Shown here: positions 22,778 through 32,822 of the stretch, piece after piece
How the letters are laid out: the number at the start of each line of letters is the position of its first letter
How positions within the stretch are numbered: position 1 is the stretch's first letter
NCBI RefSeq assembly: GCF_033118175.1
Contig: NC_083714.1
Location: 9,052,001 to 9,116,000 of the forward strand
Reading direction: 5' to 3'
Source of the DNA: Dama dama
Taxonomy: Eukaryota; Chordata; Mammalia; Artiodactyla; Cervidae
DNA: 64,000 bases
Made by a program: the position numbers and the translations under genes
Notes under the pieces: generated by a model
What the model saw: only the letters and a program-made list of their open reading frames with translations
What the model was told of the DNA's origin: nothing
Databases searched by the model: none

Positions 22778-22961
22778 GAGATGCTGACTCTGCGCCAGCT
22801 GTGGTCCCAGGGCCAGCAGGTCATCCTGTCGTACAAGGACGAGGCATCCATGAGTCAGCATGCAGAACTGTGGCCCAGTATCCCCTACTGGTGGGGGAAC
22901 CAAGTGAAGCCCCGAGGCCTTGTCCACTACCTGGAGCACATGAAGAGTGGCAGCCAGCCAG
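22778..22961 (+). pseudogene. PLCXD1: PLCXD1-like exon block 3 (open)
   Basis: 184 nt. The acceptor is 'gattctccccccag' and the donor is 'CAGCCAG|gtgagtg', both strong. Encodes 'EMLTLRQLWSQGQQVILSYK' then 'DEASMSQHAELWPSIPYWWG', 'NQVKPRGLVHYLEHMKSG' and 'SQPG'. This is the best-preserved block. Joined to block 2 by the canonical sites it would be read one base out of phase and stop at once. Confidence 0.8.
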
Positions 22962-23054
22962 GTGAGTGCCACCTTCACACCAGGACACCTGGTCATACAC
23001 ATGTCCTAGCGCATGGGGCTGGCTTTGTGTTCAAGTGGAGAAATGGAACGGGAT

Positions 23055-23225
23055 GTATTAGGGGACATTATTCTGTTCACCACATGGGGACCAGGGCGTG
23101 GACATCCTTGGGGACGTTGCTGTGTCCACCACAGGGGGTCAGGATGTAGACAGGACCTGAACATCCATGTGGACATTATTGTGTCCACCACACGGGGTCA
23201 GGACGTGGACATCTCTGGGGTCACT
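23055..23225. repeat. Minisatellite, three units of about 50-65 bp
   Basis: Units read 'ggacattattctgttcacca', 'ggacgttgctgtgtccacca' and 'ggacattattgtgtccacca', each followed by 'ca.ggggtcaggacgtggac'-type text. It lies directly after exon block 3. Confidence 0.85.
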
Positions 23226-23329
23226 GTCCAGCCCGCCTACCCTCTGTAACAGGAGAAATTCATGAGTCAACACCCCTGTGAGCCCCTGCTGTCTGAACTT
23301 TGGTCTCTGTCAGACATCTGAATCTCTGA

Positions 23330-23740
23330 CTGCTGTGGAGGCCAGAGTCTGGGTGGGTGATGATACAGCTTGGTGACTGTGTGGGCAGGTGACCCCATGG
23401 GTTACTGGTCACATGGGCGAGAGGCACTGTGGGTTGGTGATGGTGTGGGTGGGTGACCATGTGGGTGGGTGACCAGTTTGAGTTGCTGACTTCAGGGTGT
23501 GTTACCATGTGAGTTGCTGACCCAGTGAGTGGGTGATCACGTGGGCTGGTGATGGTGTGTATCGGTAATCATGTGGACAGGTGACCACATGACCTCGCAG
23601 GTTAGTGACCCCATGGGTGGGTGACCACGTGGGTTGGTGGCTACTTGGAGGGATCACCGCACGGGGTAGTGACCCCCTGGGTGGGTGACCATGTGAGTTG
23701 GTGACCACATGGTTTGGTTGGCCACATCACTCCGTGGGTT
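23330..23740. repeat. G/T-rich minisatellite, unit about 18-20 bp
   Basis: About twenty degenerate copies of 'gtgggtgggtgaccatgtg' and 'ggttggtgaccacatg'. It takes the place where the 5' half of the last PLCXD1-like exon is expected. Confidence 0.9.
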
Positions 23741-23760
23741 AGAGACTGCACATGTGCGCA

Positions 23761-23886
23761 TGGGTGTGGGGCCAGTGCCCGGGGTCGGCTGCCGGCTGTA
23801 CCAAAACCATCGCAGGTGACTTCATCTGGGCCTACGGGTTTGTTGGCAACGTCATCAGGTTGAACCAGAAGCTGCTTCGGGGCTGA
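23761..23886 (+). pseudogene. PLCXD1: PLCXD1-like last exon, 3' part only
   Basis: From Trp at 23761 the frame reads 'WVWGQCPGSAAGCTKTIAGD' then 'FIWAYGFVGNVIRLNQKLL' and 'RG' before TGA at 23884-23886, matching the C-terminus of the family. The roughly 35 residues that should precede it after the block 3 donor are absent. A G/T-rich minisatellite (23330-23740) lies in their place. The exon's own 3' end is the first unit of a tandem array. Confidence 0.75.
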
Positions 23887-24235
23887 CAGACGGCGCTTGT
23901 GTGGAGCTGGGCATCGCGTAGGCTGCATCTCAGTACGTCCTGTGATGTTAAAGGCCTGAACTGGAAGCCGCCATGGGGCTGATGGACTGCACGCTGAGGA
24001 ACTGGGCATTGCAGAGGCCGCTCCTCGTTCGCATCCTGTGACGTCACTGGGCTGAACCGGAAGCTGCTTCGGGGCTGACTGACGGCCTGTGGGTGGAGCT
24101 GCGTATCGCGGAGGCTGCATCTCAGTCACGTCCTGTGACGTCACCAGCCTAAACCGGAAGCCGCTTCGGGGCTGACGGCCAGCGCATTTAGGAGCTGGGC
24201 CTTGCGGAGGCTTCTCACTCCTGTCCTGTGAGGCT
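23845..24235. repeat. Four-copy 96-97 bp tandem repeat seeded by the end of the PLCXD1-like gene
   Basis: The element 'aaccrgaagctgcttcgggg' + 'ctga' recurs starting at 23863, 23959, 24055 and 24152, spacings 96, 96 and 97. Unit 1 contains the stop codon of the PLCXD1-like frame and the start of its 3'UTR, so the array grew from the gene end. Units 3 and 4 each carry a perfect palindromic TGACGTCA (24039-24046 and 24136-24143), where units 1 and 2 have 'aacgtcat' and 'tgatgtta'. Confidence 0.88.
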
Positions 24236-24587
24236 GGTCATCCGTCCGCCTGGCCACTGAATGTGGGTGACTGCAGAGATGGGGCCAGGTGGCGGGGTCC
24301 ATGGTCTCCTCGGTCCTCCGTGTGTCTCTCGGCGAATGCAGGGTGTGAGGTGATGATTAAAGGTCAGTGCGTGATTTGTACAATCACATCCTCAGGGAAA
24401 CACACATGGTTCTCAGGTCTGTGGCTTCCCCGTGGAAAAGGCTGGGGTGGCCTCTCCCCCTGGGCACTGAGAGCAGCAGACAGTGACCCCCAGCTGGAGA
24501 GGCAGGGGAGGTACTATGACATAGTGTCCATAGCAGGGGACTGAGGCCTTTGCGAGCCCACTGAGAAATCTCTATTATTAGATAAAG

Positions 24588-25436
24588 GGCTTCCCTGGTG
24601 GCTCACCTAAGAAGGCCTTCTTATCTCTCCTTGCTAGTCTTTGGAACTCTGCATTCAGGTGTCTATATCTTTCCATGTCTGCTTTGCCTTTCTCTTCTCA
24701 TCTATTCGTAAGACCTCCTCAGACAACCACGTTGCCTTTTTGCAGTTCTTATTCTTGTGGATGGTTTTGATCACCACCTCCTGTACAATGTTAGGAACTT
24801 CCATCCATAGTCTTCTGGTACTCTGTGTGCCAGATCTAACCCTTGAATCTATTTGTCACTTCCTATGTATACTCACAAGGGATTTGAATAAAGCAAAGAA
24901 ACAGAGGAACACAATAGACTGGGAAAGACTAGAGATCTCTTCAAGAAATTTAGAAATGCCAAGGGAACATTTCATGCAAAGACAGGCACAATAAAGGACT
25001 AAATGTTATGGGCCTAACTAAAACAGAAGAGATTAAGAAGAGGTAGCAAGAATACACAGAAGAACTGTAAAAAAAGATCTTAATAATCTGGATAACCACA
25101 ATGGTGTGATCACTCACCTAGAGCCAGACATCCTGGAGAGCAAAGTCACGTGGGCCTTAGGAAGCAGCAGTACGAACAAAGCTAGTGGAGGTGATAAATT
25201 CCAGCTGAGCTCTTTCAAATCCTAAAAGATGGTGCTGTTAAAGTGGTGCACCCAATAGGCCATCCAGTTTGAAAAATTTGGCAGTGGCCACAGGACTGGA
25301 AAAGGTCAGTTTTCATTTCAATTCCAAAGAAGGGCAATGCCAAACAATGTTAAAACTACCACACGACTGCAGTTATTTCACAAGGTAATGCTCAAAATCT
25401 TTCAAGCTAGGCTTCAACAGTATGTGACCTGAGAAC
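24588..25436. mobile_element. BovB fragment with internal 5' inversion
   Basis: 24588-24608 is the head of a Bov-tA SINE ('gggcttccctggtggctcac'). 24609-24888 is BovB on the minus strand (endonuclease-RT linker). From about 24889 to 25436 it is BovB on the plus strand, starting 'aataaagcaaagaaacagag' and continuing through 'gatctcttcaagaaatttag' to the RT. In the element's own order the left end of the inverted part ('aagaaggccttctta' in sense) directly precedes the plus part. The plus part is cut at its 3' side. Confidence 0.8.
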
Positions 25437-25439
25437 TTC

Positions 25440-26100
25440 ACAGACCCATATTCAAACAGTTGATTCTAAATGCACAGTGATACCACAAAGATGGTCAAGG
25501 TAAAGACACACAATGTGAATTTATTTATGTCTAAGTCAGTGAAACAAAATAGTCACTGCAAGGTACAAACTTTTTAGCTTGAAAAATCTTATATTTGAAT
25601 ATAAAATATCTTGCTGATATTGAAAAATATGTTTTAAAATGAAATTCACTCTTAATTGTCAATTATTTTGAGCCTATGGAAAAAAGAGAATAAAATTACA
25701 TTCATCGGGACTGCTTCAGTTAAGTTCAGTCACTGAGTCGTGTCCAACTCTTTTCATCGGGTGCTGCTTAAACTTTCACAGATGTTTTTTCTTAAAAATT
25801 CCCTTACAGTTTTACAGTCTTAATTAGATACAAAATTATCAGTATATTTTATACTATATTTTCTGGACATTTTCATTTCCTTTAATTTATGAGTATAAAT
25901 AGAATGTTTTTCTATTGAGTGAGTATTAAAAGTTACTCCTCTCTCTTGAGTGGAACACACTGTTTATACTACTGCTTGGAGACATTTTATTGCCTAAAAC
26001 CGTTTATAATTCATCTCTACAATCTAGGTTTTTTGTTTTTTTTTTTGCTTTGTTTAAGCTGAGAATTTTCTCATCTATTTTTCATATGTTCAGAGTTTCT
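25440..26100. other. AT-rich interval with a tiny SINE scrap
   Basis: No gene is seen. At 25723-25760 a 38-bp minus-strand SINE/BovB end ('cagttaagttcagtcactga' + 'gtcgtgtccaactcttt') lies between 'ttcatcgggactgctt' and 'ttcatcgggtgctgctt', which look like a near-exact duplication of about 16 bp. Confidence 0.6.
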
Positions 26101-26104
26101 CTTA

Positions 26105-26330
26105 GGAATATGTGTCTGCTGTTGTTCACTTGCACAGTCGTGTCCAACTCTTTGCCTTCTCATGGACTGTAAGCCCACCAGTCTCTTCTATTCACGGGGA
26201 TTCTCCAGGCAAGAATGCTGGAGTGGGTTGCCATGCTCTTCTGCAGGGGATCTTCCTGACCCACAGATGGAATTTGCATCTGCTACAGCTCCTGCATTGC
26301 AGGTGAATTCTTTACCGCTGAGTGAAAATA
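26105..26330 (-). mobile_element. Bov-tA SINE, reverse orientation
   Basis: Contains 'gtcgtgtccaactctttgcc', 'ggcaagaatgctggagtggg' and, at the right edge, the reverse of the tRNA-like head ('gcaggtgaattctttaccgc'). It is a complete minus-strand copy. Confidence 0.88.
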
Positions 26331-26469
26331 GATCTTGTATACATGAAACCCACTTTAATTATGAAGATTCATAATCAGTGAAAAGCAAAGATGGAGAAGC
26401 CCAAAGAAGCATTTATAGTTTACCAATTAATAAGGAAAAAAACCCTTCATTTCAATTTGCCTTTATTCA

Positions 26470-27212
26470 TTTTTCAATTAATTTTTCATTGAGGGATAAT
26501 TGCTTTCCAGAATTTTGTTGTTTTCTGTCAAACTTCAAGATAACAGTCTTTCTTAACTCATAGTCTCTCTTCAATATCATCTTATCTGTGTAAATAACTT
26601 CTTTTAACATTTCTTACAGACAAGGTATCAGCTGAGAATGAATTCCCCAATTTTTTGTTCATATGAGAATATCCCCTACTCCTTTGTTTTTGAAGGATAA
26701 TATTCCTGGATGTATAAGTTAATTTCAGTAGTTTTTTTTTTTTAAACATTTGATTTATTGACATGTTGTACCTGTACCATGAATTTACTAGTTAAGCTGT
26801 ATAATTCATTGATTTGTAACTTATTCATAGGTTGAATAACCATAACCACATCCTCATTCTAGAATATTTTCATCACTCCAATGGGAAACACTCTCCAGTT
26901 GGCAGACATTTTCCATTTCCCCCTTCATATGGGCCCTTGCATTCACTCCTCTATTTTTGGTCTTTAGATAATTACCTCATCTGGGTCATACGCATTCACA
27001 CAAACAGAATAATGCAATATACAGCCTTTTGATCCTGGCTTCTTTTCATTAACATAATCATTTCAGAGCTCTAGCACGTTATAGCTTATATAAGAACTCC
27101 GTTCATTTGATGGCCAAATAATTTTGCATTGCATGTTTTATTTATTCGATCACCAGTTGATGGACATTTGAGTTATTTCAACTTTTTTCCTTTTTTTAGT
27201 TTATTTCTTTTT
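26470..27212 (-). mobile_element. L1 3'UTR fragments
   Basis: 26475-26545 resembles the ruminant L1 end ('gggataattgctttccagaa' + 'ttttgttgttttctgtcaaa'). 26745-27210 resembles an older L1 3'UTR ('accagttgatggacatttga' + 'gttatttcaac'). There is no coding capacity. Confidence 0.6.
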
Positions 27213-27214
27213 AA

Positions 27215-28955
27215 ACTTTTTTAAATTTAATAATTTAAAATTTTTAAATTTAATGGCTTTTTCTGCATCTATTTAGGTTATCATATGATTTTTAGCTTTC
27301 CTTTGGTTAATATCATCTGTCACAGTGATTGATTTGCGAATATTGAAGAATCCTTGCATCCCTGGAATAAAGCCAACTTGATCATGGTTTCTGATGTGTT
27401 GTTGAATTCTGTTTGCTAAAATTTTGCTTAGGATTTTTTGCACCTATGTTCATCAGTGATACTGGCCTATAGTTTTCTTATTTGGTCTTGTCTTTGTCTG
27501 GTTCTCATATCAGGGTGATGGTAGCCTTGTAGAATGAGTTTGACAGTGTTCCTTCCTCTGCAATTTTCTTAAAGAGTTTTAGAAGGATAGGCATTCACTC
27601 ATCTCTGAATGTTTGATAGAATTCACCTGTGAAGCCATCTGGTCCTGGGCTTTTGTCTTTTGGGAATTTTTCGATCACAGCTTCGATTTGGAGCTTGTAA
27701 TTGGGTGGTTCATAATTTCTATTTCTTCCTGGTTCAGTCTTGGAGGATTGAGCTTTTCTAAGCATCTGTCCATTTCTTCCAGGTTATCCATTTTGTTGCC
27801 ATAGAGTTGTTGATAATAGTCTCTTATAGCCGGAATCCTTTGTATTTCTGCATTTTCTGTTGTAATATCTCCTTCTCCATTTCTAAGTTTGTTGATTTGA
27901 TTCTTCTGTTTTTTTTTTGATGAGTCTGGCTAAAGGTTTGTCAATTTTGTCTTCTCAAAGAACCAGCTTTTATTTTGTTTATCTTTGCTGTTGTTTCTTT
28001 CATTTATTTTTCATTTATTTCTGCTGTGATCTTTTTGATTTTTTCCACGTACTAATTTTGGCTATTTTTTTTTTTTGTTCTTCTTTATCAGTTGTTTTAG
28101 GCGTCAATTGAGGTTGTCTATTCTATGCTTTTCTTGTTTCTTGAGTTAGGATTGTATCGCTACAAACTTCCATCTTAGAACTGCTTTTCCTGCATCCCAT
28201 AGGTTTTGAGTTGTCATGTTTTCATTGTCATTTTTTTCTAGAAAATTTTCTATTTCTGTTTTGATTTCTTCAGTAATATATTGGTTATTTAGAAACGTGT
28301 TGTTTAATCTCCATGTGTTTGTGTTTCTAACAGTTTTTTTTTTTCTAATTGATATCTAGTCTCATAGTCTTGTGGTCAGAAAAGATGCTTGATACAATTT
28401 CAGTTTTGTCAATTTTACTGAGGTTTGATTTGGGACCCAAGATGTGGTCTATCCTGGAGAATGTTCCCTGTGCACTTGAGAAGAAGGTGTATTCTTCTCC
28501 ATTTGGATGGCATGTCCTGAAGGTATCAGTGAGATTCATCTCATCTCATGTATCATTTAAGACATGCATTTATGCATTAATTTTCTGTTTTGATGATCTG
28601 TCCATTGGTGTTAGTGGGGTGTTAAAATTGACTATGATTGTTTTACTGTCAATTTCTCCTTTAATGTCTGTTAGTGTTTGTCTTATGTATTGAGGTGCTG
28701 CTATTTGGGGGCATAGATGTTTACAATTGCTATGTCTTCATCTTGTATTGGTCTCTTCATCACTATGTAGTGTCCTTCTGTATCTGTTGTAATCTTCTTT
28801 AGTTTAAGGTATGATTTGAGGATTGCTATTCCATCTTTATTTTGATTCCCATTTGCACTGCATATATTTTTTCATACTGTCACTTCCAGTCTATATGTGT
28901 CTTTAGGTCTGAAGTGGGTTTCTTTTAGACAGCATGCACTTGGGTCTTTTTCTTT
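27215..28955 (-). mobile_element. L1 ORF2 fragment (RT N-side and endonuclease)
   Basis: The minus strand at 28345-28539 encodes the C-terminal part of the L1 endonuclease ('FSSAQGTFSRIDHILGPKSN'). 27240-28100 is the reverse of the RT N-terminal half and linker. Frames are broken. It is followed on the right by the 3' end of a second L1, which inserted into it. Confidence 0.85.
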
Positions 28956-29324
28956 TAAATTCATGTATTTATTTTAATTGGAGGCCAGTTACTTTGCAGT
29001 ATAGTGGTGATTTTTGCCATATTTTGAGTTGAATCAGCCATGGGTGTACGTGTCTTCCCCATCCTGAAACCCCTACCATTTCTCTCCTCATCCCATCCCT
29101 CAGGGTTATCCCAGTGCACCGGCTTTGAGTGCCCTATGTCATGCATCAAAGTTGGACAGGTGATCTGTTTCACATATCATAATATACATGTTTCAATGCT
29201 AGTCTCTCAAATCGTCTCACCCTGGCCTTGTCCCACGGAGTCCAAAAGTCTCTTCTTTATATCTGTGTCTTTTTTGCTGCCTTGCATATGTGGTCATCAT
29301 TACCATCTTTCTAATTTCCATATA
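28956..29324 (-). mobile_element. Ruminant L1 3' end, left part (split by the provirus)
   Basis: The sequence starts with T-rich text and 'ttggaggccagttactttgc', then 'aatcagccatgggtgtacgt', the 3'UTR of a ruminant L1 on the minus strand. It stops at the provirus target 'catata' (29319-29324) and resumes at 35407. Confidence 0.85.
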
Positions 29325-30022
29325 TGTTGGTCCTTTAATGGACTGGAACCTGGTGGTCCAGAGTCGACGGCAAGAAAGTAAGAGAGAGAAAGAGGCTGAT
29401 ATCCCCTGGTTTACGCGGAAAGCCAATAGAGTCCTGTTCTTAGGGCTCACGCTGCTGCACGTAGGCACCAGGCGCCCTCTCGAGTGGGTGAAGGCAAAGT
29501 GTGCCTTCTCGAGAGAGTCTTAGAAGTCCAGGCAAGAAAGTGAGCTCAGTGGGCCTCTGTGCTCCAAGGAATTAGCCAGAAATAGAGAGAGAGAGAGAGA
29601 GGGAAGGAGGGAGGGAGGGAGGGAAGGAGAGAGAGAGAGAGAGAGAGAGAGGAAGGAGGAGTAGAAAGAAAGGAAGACACGGGAACCAAAGGTCTGATGG
29701 AGCAAAGGTGTTTTAATCAACATGGCTTGGGCATATATACTGTCTTACAAGGTGGTTATTCTCAGCAAAGATAAAGATTAAAATTCCAGACTTACAAAAC
29801 ATAAGATGATCCCTATCAAAGAGAGAGTTGCAAACAATCACCTTTTCATGAGAAGGAAGAGGGTACTTATCACTGTAATGAGAAATGCCTGGATTCCTCA
29901 GCCCCAGGAAAGGCGTGCCTCTCCTCTTAATTCCTGAATATTCAGGAATTAATAAGGGCCAGAGGGTTCCTGACAGATCCAAAACAGCACACAGGAAGCC
30001 TCTTGTTAAATGCTTCCTGACA
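29325..30022 (-). repeat. 3' LTR of the provirus
   Basis: On the minus strand it begins TGTCAGGAAGC and ends GGACCAACA, the TG...CA form. A TATATA lies at about 29733-29740 and an ATTAAA poly-A signal at 29711-29716 (both minus sense). A GA-rich tract (29585-29660) lies inside. Reading frames of serine/leucine repeats come from that tract. Confidence 0.93.
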
Positions 30023-30040
30023 ATTCCCCCTATTTTATTA
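30023..30040 (-). promoter_or_regulatory. Polypurine tract next to the 3' LTR
   Basis: The reverse complement reads 'AAAATAGGGGGAAT' immediately before the LTR start TGTCAGG. This is the usual plus-strand DNA primer site. Confidence 0.75.
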
Positions 30041-30046
30041 TATTTG

Positions 30047-31404
30047 TTAAAAAAAGGTCCTGACCAAATGAATTTGGTTAGTATTAACCAACCTTATAGA
30101 AAGGTGACAATAAACAACAAATACAATTATCAAGACAGTCACCAAAGTTACAGTTCTAGACCCGATGCTGTGGGTAATACTTTGAAACCATCCTTTTGGT
30201 TCTAGCCCAGACAATTGCCTTGTGGGTCTAGCCCAGACCATCAATCAGCAAGCTGTCCAGCTGAAAGTTTTCAAATTAGTGGAAGAGGACAGATGTTTAG
30301 AAAAAGTTTCAAAGATTTCCTTTTGCAGTAATTGTACATTCAGAGAGGCATTATCATGTGAATGAAATTTGATTTGTTCCCAATAGTAGGTACTATGATT
30401 GAATTAAACAGGAGTAACACAAAATTGGCAATTAATACAAGTTACAGATCAAGTTGTAAATTTCTTATGGCTATAACAAAAGGAAGTGGGACACAGGCCT
30501 GTATAAAATATGACTGATTATAGCAAAGAAATAGTTACTGTGACCATGACTAGTCCCTGTGAAATGTCCGGTCTGAGTCCCAAGTTCTTTGGTGCTGGCA
30601 GCAAGTTTCCATATGTTTTATATGTCTATAGTTCAGGCCCAATTTGTTTATCAAGGATGATTCGAGGAGGAGGAGGGTGTCATTCCACTGTCAAGCCAGC
30701 CAAGAAGTCCTTTGTCATGGTAATATTTCAAGTAGTGTTAGTTACCTTTTACATAATGTTTTTTGTTCTTTCCCTAACTCTTTCCCTAAAGTTTCAGTAG
30801 TAAACATGGTTCACAGACAGAAAAAGGGCAGCGATGTCCAAAAGTCTTCTTTTGGAGGCAGGATGAAAGCCCAAGTTTTTCGGCCGACGTTTATGCATAA
30901 TTTTGCTGGGCCCAAACACAAAGGAAGGACTTCATAACCTAAAGAAATGTTAATTAGTTTTCCCTCCTCCCCAGGGTGTGAGGGTTCCTGGGAGGGGGCA
31001 TATGGGTAGAGTCATTGGTTGATAACACTGGGTCTTTTCTCCATCCATTTTATGACCTGAAATAAAGGGGGGTTGGGTAAGTAAGTTAGTTAATCTGGCT
31101 TGAATGGGGGTCGCGCAGGCCAACAGAGAATAGCGATAAGGTTTTCAGGACTCTGAGGCATTCCCTGTTGAGAAATCAGATTCTTAACTTGATTAGTGAG
31201 GGTTTTTATGTGTCCCCAATTGGGGAGATCATAGGGTTGATGTCGCCGAGGGCAGTGCTTTCTGGAGATGTTTAGAGCCACCATTGCCTGTATTGGAATT
31301 TCTTCCTCCCGGGGTTCTTGTTGTTTCCATTTTGAATGTCGGGGGCCCCCTTGGGTCAAATTTTCCGAGGAAAAAGTTTGTTGGATCCACCTGGGGAAAT
31401 ACAA
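30047..31404 (-). pseudogene. env: Defective env remnant of the provirus
   Basis: Env is the surface/transmembrane glycoprotein. At the 5' side (31404-31090) an open segment contains 'LPNWGHIKTLTNQVKNLI' and 'SQQGMPQSPENL', a pattern like the leader region of class II env. At the 3' side (30244-30047) a hydrophobic stretch 'TVTLVTVLIIVFVVYCHL' fits the membrane anchor near the C-terminus. The middle has stops and appears shortened, so no glycoprotein can be made. The assignment rests on position and short motifs. Confidence 0.65.
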
Positions 31405-31469
31405 GCATATCCCTTTCCCTGTAAGATTAATTTCTCAAATTTCTATTGTTTATTGAACCTGTCTTGGTC

Positions 31470-31835
31470 CCAAATGGGCAGAGGAAGAAAAGTGTCCTTC
31501 AATTCCTTGAAATGTCTTTCTTCTCTTGTTAAAATATTTCCGTGTGGTAGGTTTAAAAAATTTAAAACAAATAGAACTGTATTAACAATAATTATGTGTT
31601 TAGAAAATATCTTATGTTGGAATCTAGTGAAGTCTGCTTTAGATAAGGAAGACAGTAGTGTACCTGTGTATTCCCCCTTCTTTAATTTTTTTATTTTTAA
31701 CTTTAGTGTGTGATGTGCTCGTTCAACTATGCCTTGTGCCTGTGGATTATAAGGAATACCTGTAACATGTTTAATAGAAAAAGATGGAAAAATTGTTTAA
31801 AGTATCTAGAAATATAGGCAGGGCCAGTGTCTGTT
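31470..31835 (-). pseudogene. pol: Integrase remnant (catalytic core, partial)
   Basis: Integrase joins viral DNA to the host chromosome. The minus strand shows 'KTDTGPAYISRYFKQ' and, after a frame change, 'GIPYNPQAQGIVERAHH', which carry the second Asp and the Glu of the DDE triad in the usual spacing context. The zinc-binding N-terminal domain and the first Asp are missing. It is nonfunctional. Confidence 0.75.
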
Positions 31836-31837
31836 TT

Positions 31838-32075
31838 AATAGAACTAGGAGTTTATGGTGGAGGTTTCTATATCTTTCAATACAAAAACTGAATATTTAG
31901 AATCAGAGACTATATTAATGGGGTAAGGATATAGGCAAAGAACTTGAATAAGAGCATATAATTTATTTTGTTGAGCAGAATGAAATTTAGTGTAAAAGAC
32001 TTTGTATTTTTTAAGAGACCAGGATTAAGCTTTGGCGTTTTTAGTCCCATCTATATAAAAGAAATGCGAGAAGTA
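31838..32075 (-). pseudogene. pol: RNase H remnant joined to the integrase core
   Basis: The minus strand reads 'FFYIDGTKNAKA', a stop, then 'SAQQNKLYALIQVL' and 'INIVSDSKYSV', typical of retroviral RNase H. The family usually has a catalytic Glu where 'QQNKL' has Lys. It runs within a few codons into the middle of integrase, so the segment between was deleted. Reverse transcriptase proper is absent. Confidence 0.7.
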
Positions 32076-32164
32076 ATAAATTCAGTGTTTTTGAAGAAAT
32101 TTCACAGCTTACCAGAAGGATAATGAAATGATATTTTTCCAAAATATTTTATAAAAGCTAATTG

Positions 32165-32766
32165 GAAATCAGTATAAGTTTGTAATGTGTTCTCAGATTG
32201 AGATTTATTTGTAATAAAGTTTTATTAAAGTATAAAGGAGATAGAGAAAACCTCTGACATAGGCATCAGAAAGGGGCAGAAAGAGAGCCCCCCTGCTAAT
32301 CTTTAGCCAGATGTCATATAACTACCAGGAGTTTGTTTAATTAGAGAAAGGAAATGTCTCAAAACTGAAGAGAATAGCACCAGGCCCCTCACCCACAACA
32401 TGCATTTTGAGATAACCTTAGCACCTGGTGAGTTGTCCCGGGCCACAAAATGATTGACATGAATCTTGAAGAAAGGCAGGTTTCCAAGCAAATACAGTTT
32501 TATTAACATAGCTTAAGAGAACATTTGCATGAGTAAAACATACCAATTTGTCAAGTCTGTTCTGAGTCTTACGCAGAAACAACTTGAAGACAGAGTCTGG
32601 GGTAAATGTATAGCACATTAACATAGCTTAAGACAAACATTTCCATAAGAAAACTGCATTGGTTAACTCAGGGTTTGAGAATAGTTAACTTCAAGTGAAA
32701 CCCGGTGTCATTATGGCAACACAGTATTTTAAGAGAAACCTCTTTTTAAATTTGTATAGAGAAGAA

Positions 32767-32822
<56 letters not shown>

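Larger units (their letters stand above)
20893..23886 (+). pseudogene. PLCXD1: PLCXD1-like 3' half (PI-PLC X domain), apparently decayed
   Basis: PLCXD1 is a small protein built on a phosphatidylinositol-specific phospholipase C X domain; in humans it lies in pseudoautosomal region 1. Four exon blocks are collinear with its C-terminal half: 20893-21014, 21909-22063, 22778-22961 and 23761-23886. Several defects are visible. The first block is 122 nt where 129 are expected, so the frame shifts between 'QLDAHVRTF' and 'RMAHTEEG'. The acceptor of the second block reads 'aa' at 21907-21908 in place of 'ag'. Blocks two and three join out of phase. The N-terminal half of the last exon is missing. 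The 5' exons with the catalytic His motif are not in view. It is most likely a pseudogene copy. An allele with assembly errors is the alternative. Confidence 0.72.

Noticed and set aside
22180..23740. Regularly spaced repeats that could look like a CRISPR array
   Set aside because: The units are degenerate and directly adjacent with no unique spacers, and the window is mammalian. They are minisatellites.
29520..29723. Ser/Leu-rich minus-strand frame (and its twin at 34892-35107)
   Set aside because: It is a translation of the GA-rich tract inside the LTR.
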